Assembly: GCA_018806985.1 (NCBI GenBank)
Contig: JADANN010000156.1
Coordinates: forward strand, 386,949-450,948
Source of the DNA: Angiostrongylus vasorum
Taxonomy: Eukaryota; Nematoda; Chromadorea; Rhabditida; Metastrongylidae
Length of the DNA stretch: 64,000 nt
Reading direction: 5' to 3'
The first letter of the stretch is position 1; the number at the start of each line of letters is the position of its first letter. This document shows positions 1 to 10,949 of the stretch, in pieces. The notes beneath the pieces are model-generated. The model saw only the letters and a list, made by a program, of their open reading frames with translations, searched no databases and was not told the DNA's origin. The position numbers and the translations under genes were made by a program.

Positions 1-460
1 GCATTCAGTTTTCATGGTTGAGACAACATTTTTAATAATGAGTCCATTATACCTCTTAGAATGGTTCTAGAACAAGTACAATGGAAAGTGGTAGACGAAT
101 ATTTGCGTTTTGCTCTGAAGTACACTTATAACATTACTAGTAACACTTCTCTAGTGCTGTAATTAAATTAAAGCGACTTGGTGAATGCTTCCAGTCAGAA
201 GAAACAGTCTCTAATATTATTCCCCTATTTCTTTGTAATACAGCAGTAACTGAGTAGTTTATGAGCGTAAACACGAATTAGCAACACAGTGTTCCTTAAA
301 TAAAAAAATCAATACGCACAAAACACGTTTAGTCGTCTCTTCAATGCAACCGACGAACAAAGAACGTTACTGAGAGTTTGATAGGCGTAACACTGTGGAA
401 GCAAAAAAACGTTACTGAAAGCTTGACAGGCTTAATATTATCGAAGCACCTCACCTAGAC

Positions 461-770
461 GGGCGCGTGTGCCGCAGTGGTTGGAGGCGTCGCTGCGACA
501 CACGCGTGGAATCGATCCCCCGCGCCCATAGCCCACCAAGCCTTCCATCCCTCCGGGGTTGGCAAATTGGTACCAGACTTGTCTGGGAGGATAGCAGCAC
601 TGGCTCGATACATCGGTAGGCCACCGCGAGTCATTGTAAAGGCCAGATATGCATTCAATCACCTCCAACGATACATAATGAAGTTGAATGCACGACGCAT
701 CCTTCAGGGATTGATCAACGCCGAAAGCTTTATCCTTTATTCTTTACTTCACCTATGTTCAGGGAAATCA
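461..770 (+). mobile_element. SINE family A, full-length copy with tRNA-like head
   Basis: The first 67 bases (461-527) look like a degenerate tRNA. A 7-base 5' strand GGGCGCG (461-467) is complementary to CGCGCCC (521-527). A box-A-like TGCCGCAGTGGTTGG and a box-B-like GGAATCGATCC lie at tRNA-like spacing. A unique body follows (GCCCACCAAGCCTTCCATCC onward) and ends near TGATCAACGCCGA plus a CTTTATTCTTTA tail. The body recurs at about ten other places in this window. The overlapping ORFs are not genes. The family name is mine; Pol III transcription is inferred. Confidence 0.75.
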
Positions 771-1210
771 CTATCACCGAGTTTAGAAGAATGATTTCAT
801 CAATATCATTATTACATTACTACGAAACATTACATTTCATTCAATAAAGAAAGTTGATTTTTAGATGCAATCAAGTGAAGATCACTCCGCTATCACTATT
901 GCTGAACAGTAAGCATTATTTAAAGGAGACGACTTTGGATTGGAGTCATGTGAAGGTTAGGGAGAATTTCAGTTAGTTAGTGAAAATAATGCCTCGTATT
1001 GATTCCATGATGCTGACTGCTGTTCTAGGTGATGTTTAAACGGATCTCTTCCAAAGTGGGACGATCGAATAGATGAAACAAAAGGAGAAAAATGTGGCAC
1101 TTCTTCATAACCTTCTCAACAGCAATCAAAAACCATTGCTTGTGTTTGGAATCTAAGAGGCAACAGTCAAAATACTATTCAATGGACGTTCCCTGTAGGA
1201 TAACATAAAT
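771..1210. other. intergenic, no gene seen
   Basis: AT-rich sequence between the SINE A copy and the polyadenylation signal of the synaptogyrin gene. I see no coding stretch or recognisable repeat. Confidence 0.5.
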
Positions 1211-1214
1211 TTAA

Positions 1215-1220
1215 TTTATT
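1215..1220 (-). terminator. poly(A) signal of synaptogyrin gene
   Basis: AATAAA on the minus strand, 84 bases beyond the synaptogyrin stop codon (1304-1306). This is a usual nematode 3'UTR length. Confidence 0.6.
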
Positions 1221-1303
1221 GACCTTTAGTTTACTCAAACTCATCTACATACCGCCTTTTTTAAATTATAATTCAGGCCTTCACATGTTTGTGTGTAAGC
1301 AGT

Positions 1304-4300
1304 TTAATAACCGTAGCCTTCGGTGCCAACAAAAGGATTCGGATTCGTCGGTAGCATCGGTGGTGCTCCAGCTTGATACGAAGTATTCGAAACTCCAATA
1401 GCGCCCACTCCCTCAGAGCTGCCACCATAGCCATAACCTTCTTGTACTTCACCATCTAAACCATTGAATTCGTTGTCCAAGTTAGATGCTAGTGCTGTTA
1501 TCGCACCTTCTTCATATCTTCTCCAAGAGAAGAAAGCTGCACCTCCCTTAATCCAAAGAATTTATCAGCGCATTCTAATTAACATGATTAAAAAGAAAAT
1601 GAAAAAGTGATCACCCAGGCTAACGTCGAAAGAAACGCCAATAAAATCCCAAACTTGGCATATCCTGATGAGTACGGCTCGTCAAGATCGAACGATGAGA
1701 ATTTACTCCAAAACGTGAAGAAAGCGATAAGGAATATACCAGTGAACACAGCTAAAAAACGATCTACATGTCATATATAAACCAAAAGGTAATAAAAAGC
1801 ATCCCTGGCTAGTCCCAGTAATGAAGCACGCGCACTTCAGTTCAATATTTCAATCAGTCGGTGCACAGCATGGTAAATTGCCTCTCCTATTTCATTTCGC
1901 ATTGGAGAAAATTTTCATCCATTAAAGCACATTAGCCACACTTATGGCATAAATCAAAGGTAGTGATTAAGGGATTATAAGCCACTACACTACATGCACT
2001 CCTAGAATGTTATGTGTGGCGAAAAATTCTAGACCAATAAGTTCCAGAGATTTAAGGCCGCTCTCTATGACGCTATTGTTGCCGTGGCCTTTATAACGCC
2101 TTTCGACTTCTTCTTAATTTGTAATAGCTCATATTGTAATGCGAAGAGAAAAAATTTCGTATATGCGACAAGAAAGGAACAGCTCACATTATTTGCTTCT
2201 CGGTCGACAGAATTCAAATGCTTTTTGAAAGTTATGCTTTTTTTTTACACATTTCCTTTCGATGATTAGTGACGTTGTGATTAACATGACGCTACCGCGT
2301 GTTTCATAGAGGATTTGCTTTTTAAAAGTCTCATGTCTAATGCTCAGTCGACAAACAGCATATTATTGTTGACTGCCTTCTCATTCTTCCCAGCATTCTT
2401 CGCCTTTTGTCACTTTCTTCAACAATCAAGCTTTCTATTATAAACGACAAATGTGTCTCCTTTAATTTATACATGTCTTATATTGGTTAAGCTCGTAAAT
2501 GATATATCCGAGAGCAGATAGAGTACAAAACATAGGTAAAAGAACAAATGATAACCGTTATCAAGAGAGCACTGAACCGTCGCCACAGATACACATTTAT
2601 ATCAATCACGATAATAAGAAGAACTAGCGAATTATTGTGAATACATGGACAAAATGCATAATGAAATATTCTTAGCACCAATCCCCCCATAATAACTTGT
2701 ATCTGCTACACTGGATACGCTTGCAGCGTATTGGTCCTTATAATACATACAACACACATGTGGTCGTTTATTCGGTCTCGTGGACTGGAATAACCAAGGC
2801 TTCCATCGTACATGAAGAATCGATACCAGACATATCGGGAACCATGGAAAACACTGCTTCTATACATCGGTAGACCATCGTAAGTTATTGTAAAGGGAAA
2901 ATAAGCATTCAGTCAAATCTATGACGAATAGAGTCGAATGCATGACCCATAGTACAGGAACTCTCAACACCAAATGGGCTATTCCTTATCCTTCATATGC
3001 TTCATCGATACAATATCCTCAGTATGTGCACGTCGCTAGAGGTAATTTAGAGAGCGATGAAGAGTGTCGAAATTTGGTTAGTGATGTGAAAAAAGTGAAA
3101 GTGAAAAAACTGATGAAAAGAACTGTGCACAGTGTGAAGACTTAATATGTCAACTTCTCTATTAAGCAAAAAATCATTCAGTTTCAAGATTTTGCCCTTT
3201 CAGAAAAAGCTTGTGTACATTCGTTCCTTCGTTAAGATTCTTGAAACCCACATGTTATCCCACACTGGTAATGGCCCACTACCATTGACCATGATCACAG
3301 CTAGAAGTTGCAGTGAGAGCTCGCAAATTAGGAATTGCAGCTAAATGTGAATAAAGCTGACGTTATGCGTACCCTAAAAGAACGGTCGTCTTTGAAAAAA
3401 AGCGGATTCTTATTTTTTTATTTGCTGCTTAATTTTCTCTGTGGCAGGGTATTATGTGAAATACGACCCCAATGATGCTGAAATATTTGCAATATTCGAA
3501 ACCCTAAGCCAGCTTCGAATCCGGCATTACCCATTCCGGGGCTCACGTGTTGCCCACTGCACCACCAGGGCTTGTACCTTGTCTTCCTCTTAGTCATTCT
3601 CAGATTTCGACAACTAGCTTAACTTTGTTGAGTGGCCATTTGTGCTCCTCAAACCATTCCCGTGGATGGGTGGTGCTGATAAGGGTAAAACTACCTCACA
3701 GAAAAGAAATTTGATTTAGATTCTAATCAGCCAAAGATTTTAAATAAGTGCCAGAACTATTGAGCACGAATGGAAAAATTGCTGTTGAGAAAGGAAGGCA
3801 GAAATCAGGAGATTGCAATGCTCTTGGAAAACATACGAAGGATCAATAACGCCCCTTCTGCCACAATCAGCTTAAAAGATGCTGATTGGAAAACTTAATT
3901 TTGCAACTGGGAGATCAAAATATCAACCCAGTTTAGGAAGCGAAGGAAAAATCCTGCAGTGATGCACACAACGATGCGTTAAGAAGGTTCGCCCAAAAAT
4001 GCACGTCTAATTGAAAGTATTCAGTGATTTTAATGAAATTTTTGTCTTCGAGAGAAAGATTGCTTTGCTGCTAAAAAAATATTTCAGGAATAGAGATAGC
4101 CGACAGCAGGCTCAGAGAAGTGTCCACTACTTTGAATAATTTACTAAACAGTAATGATGTCTTAAAAATCGCACACACCACTCAAAACAGCGTGCGTTGT
4201 GAGGGTACAGAAAAGTTACTATGAAAAAAAAAGAAACACTTGAAAAAACCAACATGATACAGTCAAATCGCCAGTGACGAATCGTTTTCTGGACGGAACC

Positions 4301-4550
4301 GAAGAAATACTTTCAAGACGTGCATCCAACAAAAGCAGTGCTGCAGCACCAACCAATGAAAAGAATCCGAGCGCTGAGGCAAAAGAGCACGTCGAGGCAC
4401 TGCTACCGTAGAGACAAACCTAAAGCGCATCTATTGAAATAATCGGAATCTGGCGTTTGTTTCATAATTTGAAACCTGATGATGTGAACTTCCATTTAGT
4501 CGATGCCAACCGCCTTTCGAGATGCTAAACCATAAAAGCGCAGCTAACAC
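1304..4550 (-). CDS. synaptogyrin-like four-TM synaptic vesicle protein (3' exons)
   Basis: Exons read on the minus strand: 4476-4550, 4254-4419, 1615-1751 and 1304-1546 (stop TAA 1304-1306). All three joins keep phase (0; 1+2; 0). The peptides match the synaptogyrin plan: TM1 end LAALLWFSISKGGW; loop and TM2 start VCLYGSSASTCSFAS; TM2 with LLLLDARLESISS; the charged loop PSRKRFVTGDL; TM3 FTGIFLIAFFTFWSKF; TM4 with GILLAFLSTLAW; then AAFFSWRRYEEGA; and a Gly/Tyr/Pro-rich cytoplasmic tail ending EGYGY. The family (SNG-1 in C. elegans) are MARVEL-domain proteins of synaptic vesicles that help vesicle cycling. The 2.5 kb intron 1752-4253 holds SINE copies. The first exon, with the usual Phe-Asp-Pro N-terminus, is not identified. 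Donor GTTGGT at 4253 is weak but forced by phase. Confidence 0.88.
2790..2995 (+). mobile_element. SINE family A, diverged copy
   Basis: Shares the body motifs CCAAGGCTTCCATC, GATACCAGAC, CTTCTATACATCGGTAGACC, CATTCAGTCA and the CTTATCC tail with the copy at 461, but is strongly mutated and lacks a clear tRNA-like head. It sits in an intron of the synaptogyrin gene. Confidence 0.6.
3410..3600 (-). mobile_element. SINE family D copy with tRNA-like head
   Basis: On the minus strand a tRNA-like head (box A-like GGTGGTGCAGTGGGCAACAC, box B-like GGATTCGAAGCTGG) is followed by a body ATTTCAGCATCATTGGGG, a TATTTCACATAATACCC segment, and a tail reading AGCAGCAAATAAA. The tail AGGCAGTAAATAAAAG and body recur near 6.5, 12.4, 39.1, 48.2 and 50.1 kb. 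The family label is mine. Confidence 0.6.
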
Positions 4551-4806
4551 CTGAAATGGTAATTTTCTACACCTTCATTTATTTCTGTAACTGTTTAATG
4601 CTTTAATAATGTTACACTCGCCTTCTCAACGAAACAACAACTAATTTTAGCAGTAATATGATTCCGTGATACGTGTTATCATGTGTACTACTGATTGGTG
4701 TGGACATAAATTACTTTTAAATTAACGGTTAACCAGATTTTCAAAATAGAGCGACGAACGGAGAATGGACGAACACCGAAATCGCATGTTCAGCTACCAA
4801 CATTAC

Positions 4807-5062
4807 TTCTTCGGCGACAATACTGGCATCGTCGCTGCCAACTTCAATGGCACACTGGGGAACGTACGTGAACGACCTCTCGAATGAATCTGTCTCTTAT
4901 TTTCACGGTTCGCTATAGGCCACACCTGTCTCAAAACTTTGCGGAGCTGGGTTTCTTCGTTAACAAACATAAACTGCGACGTCTGTTTGAAGGTCATCCG
5001 AGCAAATATCATTCGAATTTGTGGAACAGCATACTCTAATTGCTTAAGAGCACCAATAAACA
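4807..5062 (-). CDS. putative exons upstream of synaptogyrin, unassigned
   Basis: Two minus-strand exon candidates, 4926-5062 (donor CAG|GTGTGG) and 4807-4854 (acceptor TTCCCCAG, donor GAA|GTAATG). Phase is 0 at both ends, so they could be spliced to the first recognised synaptogyrin exon at 4550. Peptides include LEYAVPQIRMIFARM, NEETQLRKVLRQ and VGSDDASIVAEE. These do not resemble the usual synaptogyrin N-terminus and leave TM1 too short, so they may be another gene or a missing exon may intervene. The plus strand here also has an open frame (ATG at 4765, donor GTACGT). Confidence 0.3.
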
Positions 5063-5189
5063 CTAAACAACCGCCATCATGCATGTGTTGCCGGAGAAAA
5101 ACGGCCGAGAAGATCTCGAGTTTGCTTAAACCACGTGCAAAGTAGACCACATGGTTTCGAAGGTTTGTGTGAAGTCAGAGACGCTCGAC

Positions 5190-5930
5190 TAAAAAGCGGT
5201 TTCACCGGAGTATAGGTTGGACTTCAGTCTTTCTGACTTTTGAAAAATCCGTTTTATGGCAAACAAATCCACCGACCTTAAGTCGTAATATAAAGAGTTC
5301 TTCGCCCCGCTGTATTCAGAATTCGGGAAGAAAACAATCCAGCGCTAACTTGAACGTCTAGTTAATGTACCGAAATATTTCAGGAGATTATCAAAAGTTG
5401 GGACGAAATCTTTTCGAAGAGAATATGAAACTTAGAGAAAAAAAGGTCACTCCACATTAATTTTTTGACCGTTTTAGTTCTTCGACTATTAAACTGTGAC
5501 CGGTTTTGCATATTAGCTAGTCAAAGAAAGCCATTGAAAGGTTTGCTTCATTCCCTCAATTAGTTATGATATTTTAACGGCAGACCTACTACATAATTAA
5601 TATTTATTAGGATTAGTACCAGCAGCTGCGGTGTCTGACCAGAAACGACAAGTCATAGAGAAAAAATAAGCAATTTATCATGATTTCACGACAGAAAGGT
5701 TCGATGTTGCTGCAAATGGAGCGAACACAATGAGATTAGGACCTTTCATCTCTTGTTATATTTGTCCTAGATATTTACCTAATGTGATAAAATATTCTGC
5801 GAGATACAGCACAAAGATGAAGATAAAATGGGCGGAAAGTTAAACTGTTGCTCTTTCCTAATAAGGTAAATTCTTGAAGTTATTTGCCTATTATTCGCCC
5901 CCTACTCCCACATCGTACCCGCGGTCACAA
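5190..5930. other. intergenic, nothing recognised
   Basis: AT-rich unique-looking sequence. No exon with convincing splice signals and no known repeat was seen. Confidence 0.4.
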
Positions 5931-5934
5931 ATTC

Positions 5935-6190
5935 GATATTAGCCTTGTCTGAAGAGCTCAGTCCCAACCAAATTCCGACAGCTGCTTATGATGAAAACAT
6001 AGTAATCCTCTTGCACTTCTTCAACTGAATTTTGGGAAGAATCAACTCAACTAGCTTTCAACAACATTCAAGACCGCTGGCAGCTCCGGTACCCGTAGGC
6101 AACTCCGAAGTCCTTCGTGGATGTTCAAGAGGAGAAACAAATCCAATACAATAATTGCTGGGATCTGCTCAATATTTAAAGAAGGGGTAA
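5935..6190 (+). mobile_element. SINE family A2 3' body fragment
   Basis: CCGAAGTCCTTCGTGGATG, GAGAAACAAATCCAATACAA and a GGATCTGCTCAATATT segment correspond to the long-form body best preserved at 55.8-56.0 kb (CTTCGTGGACAATGGATG, GAGAAACGAATCGAATGC). It has no tRNA-like head. Confidence 0.5.
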
Positions 6191-6329
6191 AAAAAACACG
6201 AACATAACGATCGTTTGTCTGCTATCTTATATTCGAGGAAAATAAAATTTAAATGCCAAATTTTGCATGACCAAATATTACCTTCATAATGTTAACATTT
6301 ATTTACTGCCTACTTCAATGACGTTGACA

Positions 6330-6840
6330 TACTTGCAAGAATGCAGGTCCTTTGTTCCGCCTGTCTCTCAGCTAGTTCTATCGATCAATGCCACCAGCAA
6401 TCACTCGTCAGTGGGATTGATCTGGGTAGCCAAAATCGGCAATGAACCCATTTAAGCTGATGCTTTAGTTATAACCATAATTTTAACTTATTATTTACTG
6501 CCTAATCTTTTTCAATGGAAAGGTATATTGCGAAATATAACTTCAATGATGCTGAGATATCTGCAAAACTAAGGACTATAGGTGTCTGCGGTGGGAGCGA
6601 ACCCGCTATTACTCTTTCCGGAGGCTCATCTTAACTTGGTGCAATGGGGATGTGCTCCACAGATCAATCTTGTTGACAAGTGATTGCTGATAGCACTGTG
6701 AGCTACAAAACAAGCGAAGAGAAAGGCCAAACAAAGGACCCACATGATATAGGGATGAGCACGTTATCCCTGAGAACGATAATAGCTGGATCGATCCCCA
6801 CTGTAGACACCTGCGGTCCCTTGTTTTGCAAATGAAAAAC
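6330..6840. mobile_element. SINE family D fragments in inverted arrangement
   Basis: 6470-6650 reads as family D on the minus strand (tail TTATTTACTGCCTAATC, body AATGATGCTGAGATATC, box B-like GCGGGTTCGCTCCC). 6735-6840 carries a plus-strand piece (ATAGCTGGATCGATCCCCAC, AGACACCTGCGG). 6330-6450 and 6640-6720 share a CAGCAATCACTCGTCA segment in opposite orientations, giving an inverted pair. No gene is supported. Confidence 0.5.
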
Positions 6841-7013
6841 ATAGAACGTCCATCATTTTATGAAGGTTCTAAACATTTAAAAAACAAGATTTCTATTGAG
6901 ATGAGCCTTATTGAATCCACAGTTCACTGTCCACACATAGGAAACAGAAGAAATTCATAAATGGAATTGACTGCCAGTGGTCTAAAAAATGTTCATTTTG
7001 TAAGAAACTTCAG

Positions 7014-7127
7014 AAATTATTGAAGAACTGCATTTGCATACTTTGGTGAATATCTATTCGTGGGCCGATGGAAGAGTTTTCGAACGCGTATTGCAATGTT
7101 TAGAGATTCCCCTACAAAACTCAAAGG
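7014..7127 (+). CDS. putative internal exon, unassigned
   Basis: Acceptor AAACTTCAG at 7013 and donor G|GTAGTT after 7127 bound an open 37-codon stretch (EELHLHTLVNIYSWADGR, ERVLQCLEIPLQNSK). No family is recognised and no neighbouring exon could be joined with confidence, because a SINE A copy follows immediately. It could be a chance open frame. Confidence 0.3.
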
Positions 7128-7129
7128 GT

Positions 7130-7375
7130 AGTTGGTTCGGCTGCATGGCCCGGGCTAAGCGAGCTCCCATTCTTCCAGGATGGGAGTAAATGGGTTCCAC
7201 ACTTGTCGAGGAGAGAACAAAAAACTGTTTTGATACATTAACATGTCACAGCAAACCACTGTACAAACCAGACATGCATTCAACCTCTAACAATAATTGG
7301 TGAGGTCGAGTGTATGGTACATCCCCTTCGAGTTGCTCAACCGCGAACGTTTTACCCCTTCTCCTTTATAGAATG
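7130..7375 (+). mobile_element. SINE family A, diverged copy
   Basis: Degenerate copy: CATGGCCC, CTCCCATTCTTCCAGGATGGG, CACACTTGTCGAGGAG, GATACATT, CAGACATGCATTCAACCTC, GGTGAGGTCGAGTGTATGG and a final TTCTCCTTTAT tail align in order with the copy at 461. Confidence 0.6.
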
Positions 7376-7605
7376 GCTTCGTACAACTCAGTTATAAATA
7401 TATTTATGAAATTAGTTTCTCCGTTCTTTCCTAAAAGTAATCTGGACTATACACATACGAATGAGCTTTCCTGGAAAACGAATAAGCAGCATTGGCATGA
7501 ATCGAATTAAAACTCGTTTCTGACGATAGGTTAAGCTGCTTAGGTAGTGTTAATTACTGTCCGAAGTGCATTACTGTTAATAAACCCTGTTCAACTTTGT
7601 TCAGC

Positions 7606-7693
7606 TCCAAAAATGTTGAGTTCTTCATCATTAGGCTCACACATGACCTTGGCAATTCCCTTCATTTTGAACAAAATCAAAGAACTATTAAAT
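7606..7693 (-). CDS. doubtful short ORF beside a SINE
   Basis: Minus-strand stretch bounded by TTTCCATTTAATAG, encoding GIAKVMCEPNDEELNIF before a stop. The apparent upstream exon (7770-7945) is SINE A2 sequence, so this is probably not a gene end. Confidence 0.15.
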
Positions 7694-7759
7694 GGAAAAT
7701 GCAATCCGTTGTTAAAAAAAATGTTTCCAACCAGTTAGAGAATAGATTATTAGTACTAC

Positions 7760-8145
7760 TTACTTGCATGAGCAGTCTTTCACATCTACCTTGCGGATTC
7801 CAGCACTTGCGATCGATTCGTTTCTCGCATCCATCATCCACGAGGATCTTTCAACTTTTTGAATGACGGTGCGGCTGCTGCTTGAGGATTTTTTTTCATC
7901 ATGAATGCCGTTTAATGTTGATCTAGTTGATTCTCCCTGGAGTCTTGAGAAAGCCTAACTAAAGCGTCCCATTTGGCTCGCAGAGAAGACACTTCCCCAT
8001 ACAAGCCTTGTACCAATTTTCCAACTCTGGAGGGAAGACAGACTCGGTGAGCCCAGTGTGGGGTTGGAGCAGCACCGTATGCATGATGATCGGCCTCACT
8101 ACCAAAGCACCATTCGCTTCCTAGAAAATCGATCACCTTAGGACG
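7760..8145 (-). mobile_element. SINE family A2 copy (long form)
   Basis: On the minus strand: CTTCCCTCCAGAGTTGG, AATTGGTACAAGGCTTGT and GGGAAGTGTCTTC, then the long body ending AAAGATCCTCGTGGATGATGG, GCGAGAAACGAATCGATCGC and AGGTAGATGTGAAAGAC. Same order as 55.64-56.03 kb. An open frame through the body mimics a spliced exon ending in GTAAGT. Confidence 0.65.
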
Positions 8146-8149
8146 TCTT

Positions 8150-9240
8150 ATGGTCATAAAATCTTCTATGACGCTCATGATTAAAATATGTTTGACGGCC
8201 TTTAGAAAAAAGGACCTTAGATTAAGTTTGAGGCTAACGCGATGTTAGAAATGCATCTACAGATATTCTCGTTAAAAAAAACGCACCTGTGAAAAACGAC
8301 TGAACTGAAAATGCGCTTCGAAGTCAATTAAAATTTGATAAACAGTATAACGTGGAATCAATGCTTACTTAATGTACTTTTGTCCTGTCTTGTGATGAAG
8401 TGCTAAAAGATGAAAAACACCAATAAGGCAAGAGAATGAGTTTGTTTCTGTCAAGGGACTTGAAGGACGAATCTATGCGTGCATGGAGTTATGAATCATT
8501 TCCAAAGCCGGAGAATAACCGAGAAGGAGCCTGACATGTTGGGAAAAAAGGCTTATAAGTACACAATGAAAGTAATACTTCAAAAGAAGTAACGTTAAAT
8601 AGGTTGCGCAATGTTTGAGAAGAAGATGGTTATCCATCAATAAACAGATAGTTTTAAAACTACTTGATTCTAACTATATTTCAACCAGTATTAGTTAAAA
8701 TTGTCCCTAAATACTTCAGAGCTGGTTGTCTATATGCTTTACTATCTAATCAAGGCACAACAATTTTCCTGTATTTAACTCTTATGCACTGCAAAGAATT
8801 CTTCCTCACAAATTACCATTAACGCGGAGTTCGATGCTGCTCACTGGAGACAACTCTGAGTAACGCAAGGCCAAAAAACGGTCGTTCTCATAGGGAGACC
8901 CAGTCACAAGCAAGCAGAAGTTTTTTTCGTCTACAATTGTCTCGACTAATATTATAAGTGGCAACCACTACGGAACGCTGGGAAATTGCTATATTCAAGG
9001 AAAGAAAAGGCTTCCTAGCAACAAAACACCAATTAAATAAAAGTTGTTTCAGCGGCAACACATTTTAATTGATTCAGGTATCTAGGAACTCATATGAATG
9101 GAATGGTTTATATTACACGAATTCAGCTCCACCAAGCTTCATATGGACGCGTGACCTTGTTGAAGCTTGATTTCAGACGTGAGTAGATTTCCAGTGACAC
9201 GGTATAAAAAATGGTGCTCCTCTAATTCCAAACCAACAAA
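8150..9240. other. no supported gene
   Basis: AT-rich sequence. Around 8430-8580 all three plus-strand frames stay open for 25-35 codons with no reason to prefer one, so I make no call. Confidence 0.4.
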
Positions 9241-9242
9241 TC

Positions 9243-9366
9243 TTATTCCAATCCCTGAAATTTCTCCATATATGAGAAAGCCCTTTCGTTTCACCACCAC
9301 GAAATTCTAATTTTATGGAGCTCACCAAACGCATTTCGTACACTTTTTTTCCGTCGAGGCTCGCAT
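9243..9366 (-). CDS. putative last two exons of an unassigned gene
   Basis: Exon 9326-9366 has acceptor TTTTTCTTTCCGAG and donor TTG|GTGAGC and encodes ASLDGKKVYEMRL. A second acceptor AAATTTCAG at 9255 leads in phase to three codons and a TAA stop at 9243-9245. Signals are good but the coding length is tiny, so confidence is low. Confidence 0.22.
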
Positions 9367-10053
9367 CTCGGAAAGAAAAAGAAGTCGAGGGAGCGGCATT
9401 ATGTATGATAAGGCGATGATAATGCGGCCCTGCTGTTTATGGGAGCCTGGATTTCGCGCAAAACTTTTGGACTTTAAATTTAGCTTCTGATTCTTCGGAA
9501 ATTTCAATGGAAATTTTAATTCTAGACACCTTTGAAATGAGTTTCCCATAAACGTAAAACGTTTAAAAATAAACGTGACGTTTGAAATGAAGTAACGGAA
9601 CTAATGTGTCATCTTTCCTTTTAAGTGAAAAGAATGGATTCATTTCTGTAGGCCAATCATACCTTCTGCTCCTCAAGTTTTCTACTTATCAAAAAATTTG
9701 CAAAAAGCTTAAGACCCTAAGTGTTCAACTATATAATTGAAGAATTTCTTCAAGTGGAAAAGATTTCGCAGAATTTTGAATACTTTCAGGCTTTATATTA
9801 GAATGTTACATCCATTAAAGCCCTCCATTCTTTACCGTATGAATGGCTTGTTACTACAAAAACCGTGCATTTCTAGCACATATTTAATTTTCACATGGTT
9901 TCGTCTTGAAAATTGGGTGCGCGACACTATATTGAAAAAAATCGGGGCCATGGAATGCTAGTAGGTAGTGCCCTATTCTACTTGTCGCACCATGAAACAC
10001 ATTATTTCGCTAAAAAAGAGAGCTCCTTAACATCACGATGTGTCAACTTTATA

Positions 10054-10357
10054 CTACGAAGTATGTTGATTGAGGTGCGCGAGTAGAGTAGTGTCTCCTT
10101 TATGACTACTCTTTTCTTTATCATTTACTAGTGACTTCAACTGTGTAGCAAGCAGCAGATTGCTTTTTCGACGATGAGCTGGTTCAATGTCTAAGTAGAA
10201 AATCAAGAAGCATGAAATCACACATGGGATTGCCCGTACCCAACAGAAGAAAGACAACTAAGCCGCCTTCACTTTGTCCAGTTGCCGAGACGAGGAGACA
10301 CCGCTCGATTCAGTGCTTGGTGAACCAATGCTAGCGCTGCCGTGGTCGTGGAAAAAC
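10054..10357 (-). CDS. coding-like terminal region with an in-frame TAG, unassigned
   Basis: After a minus-strand acceptor (CTCGTAACTAG) at 10358, one frame reads a Ser-rich segment (HDHGSASIGSPSTESSG, VSSSRQLDKVKAA) to a TAG at 10261-10263. The same frame then continues 68 codons: hydrophobic AIPCVISCFLIFYLDI, then a basic and polar tail ending in a TAG at 10054. Either the first stop is the real end and the second ORF is chance, or this is a decayed or read-through membrane-protein exon. No family is recognised. Confidence 0.3.
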
Positions 10358-10689
10358 CTAGTTACGAGAAAGAAAGCCTTCCTCACCAGTAACACCAGTA
10401 GAATTGAGGTTGTACTCAGACTCAACGAATGATTCTTTGAGAAGACGAGTCATTCAGGTATTGAATTACAAGCAGTTGCCATATTACGTTTAAAATGAAC
10501 ACTCTTCGTTGTGGTTTCTCAAATAAATAACGTCATAATACAGGATTTGCCACCCCTATGTTCTGATAAATCTCGGGGTTCACAAACAACAAAATTTGCT
10601 CGCTTACTTAGTTGTTGCTTTGGATTTGTTCTACACACTGCAGTCTGTAATGTAAATATATTTGTAGAAAAAAAAGCAAGTCGAGATAA

Positions 10690-10945
10690 CTACTGAAGGA
10701 ATTAAAAGCAGTAATTGGAGTCCGTTTAGAACGGCTATCCCATGGCTTCCCTCCGGGCAGGAGCAATCGATTCGGGCAGTATTCAACGAGATTCGTAACG
10801 AAGACCAAAAACACTCAAGCAACACCCGAATGAACGCACATAAGAGTTCGAAGACCTTCGCAAATGATGAATACGAGGAGACGAATCGAATACAATAAGT
10901 ACTGACATCCGCAGAGTAGATGTAAAGACGGGTTATGTTAAAAAA
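10690..10945 (+). mobile_element. SINE family A2 copy
   Basis: CCCATGGCTTCCCTCCGGG, then GTTCGAAGACCTTCGC, GAGGAGACGAATCGAATAC, CATCCGCAGAGTAGATGT and AAAGACGGGTTATG follow the long-form body at 55.8-56.0 kb. Overlapping ORFs are not genes. Confidence 0.55.
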
Positions 10946-10949
10946 GGCA

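Noticed and set aside
461..527. Functional tRNA gene
   Set aside because: Anticodon arm and T loop are not canonical, and it is always followed by the SINE body.
3200..3266. Plus-strand exon candidate KKLVYIRSFVKILETH with TTTCAG and GTAATG
   Set aside because: It lies inside an intron of the minus-strand synaptogyrin gene and no partner exon was found; probably chance.
7770..7945. Minus-strand stretch with perfect-looking exon and GTAAGT donor (GESTRSTLNGIHDE...)
   Set aside because: The same sequence occurs in SINE A2 copies at 6.1, 10.9 and 55.9 kb, so it is repeat, not an exon.
8430..8585. Three overlapping coding-like plus-strand frames
   Set aside because: All three frames are open, so coding potential cannot be distinguished from chance.
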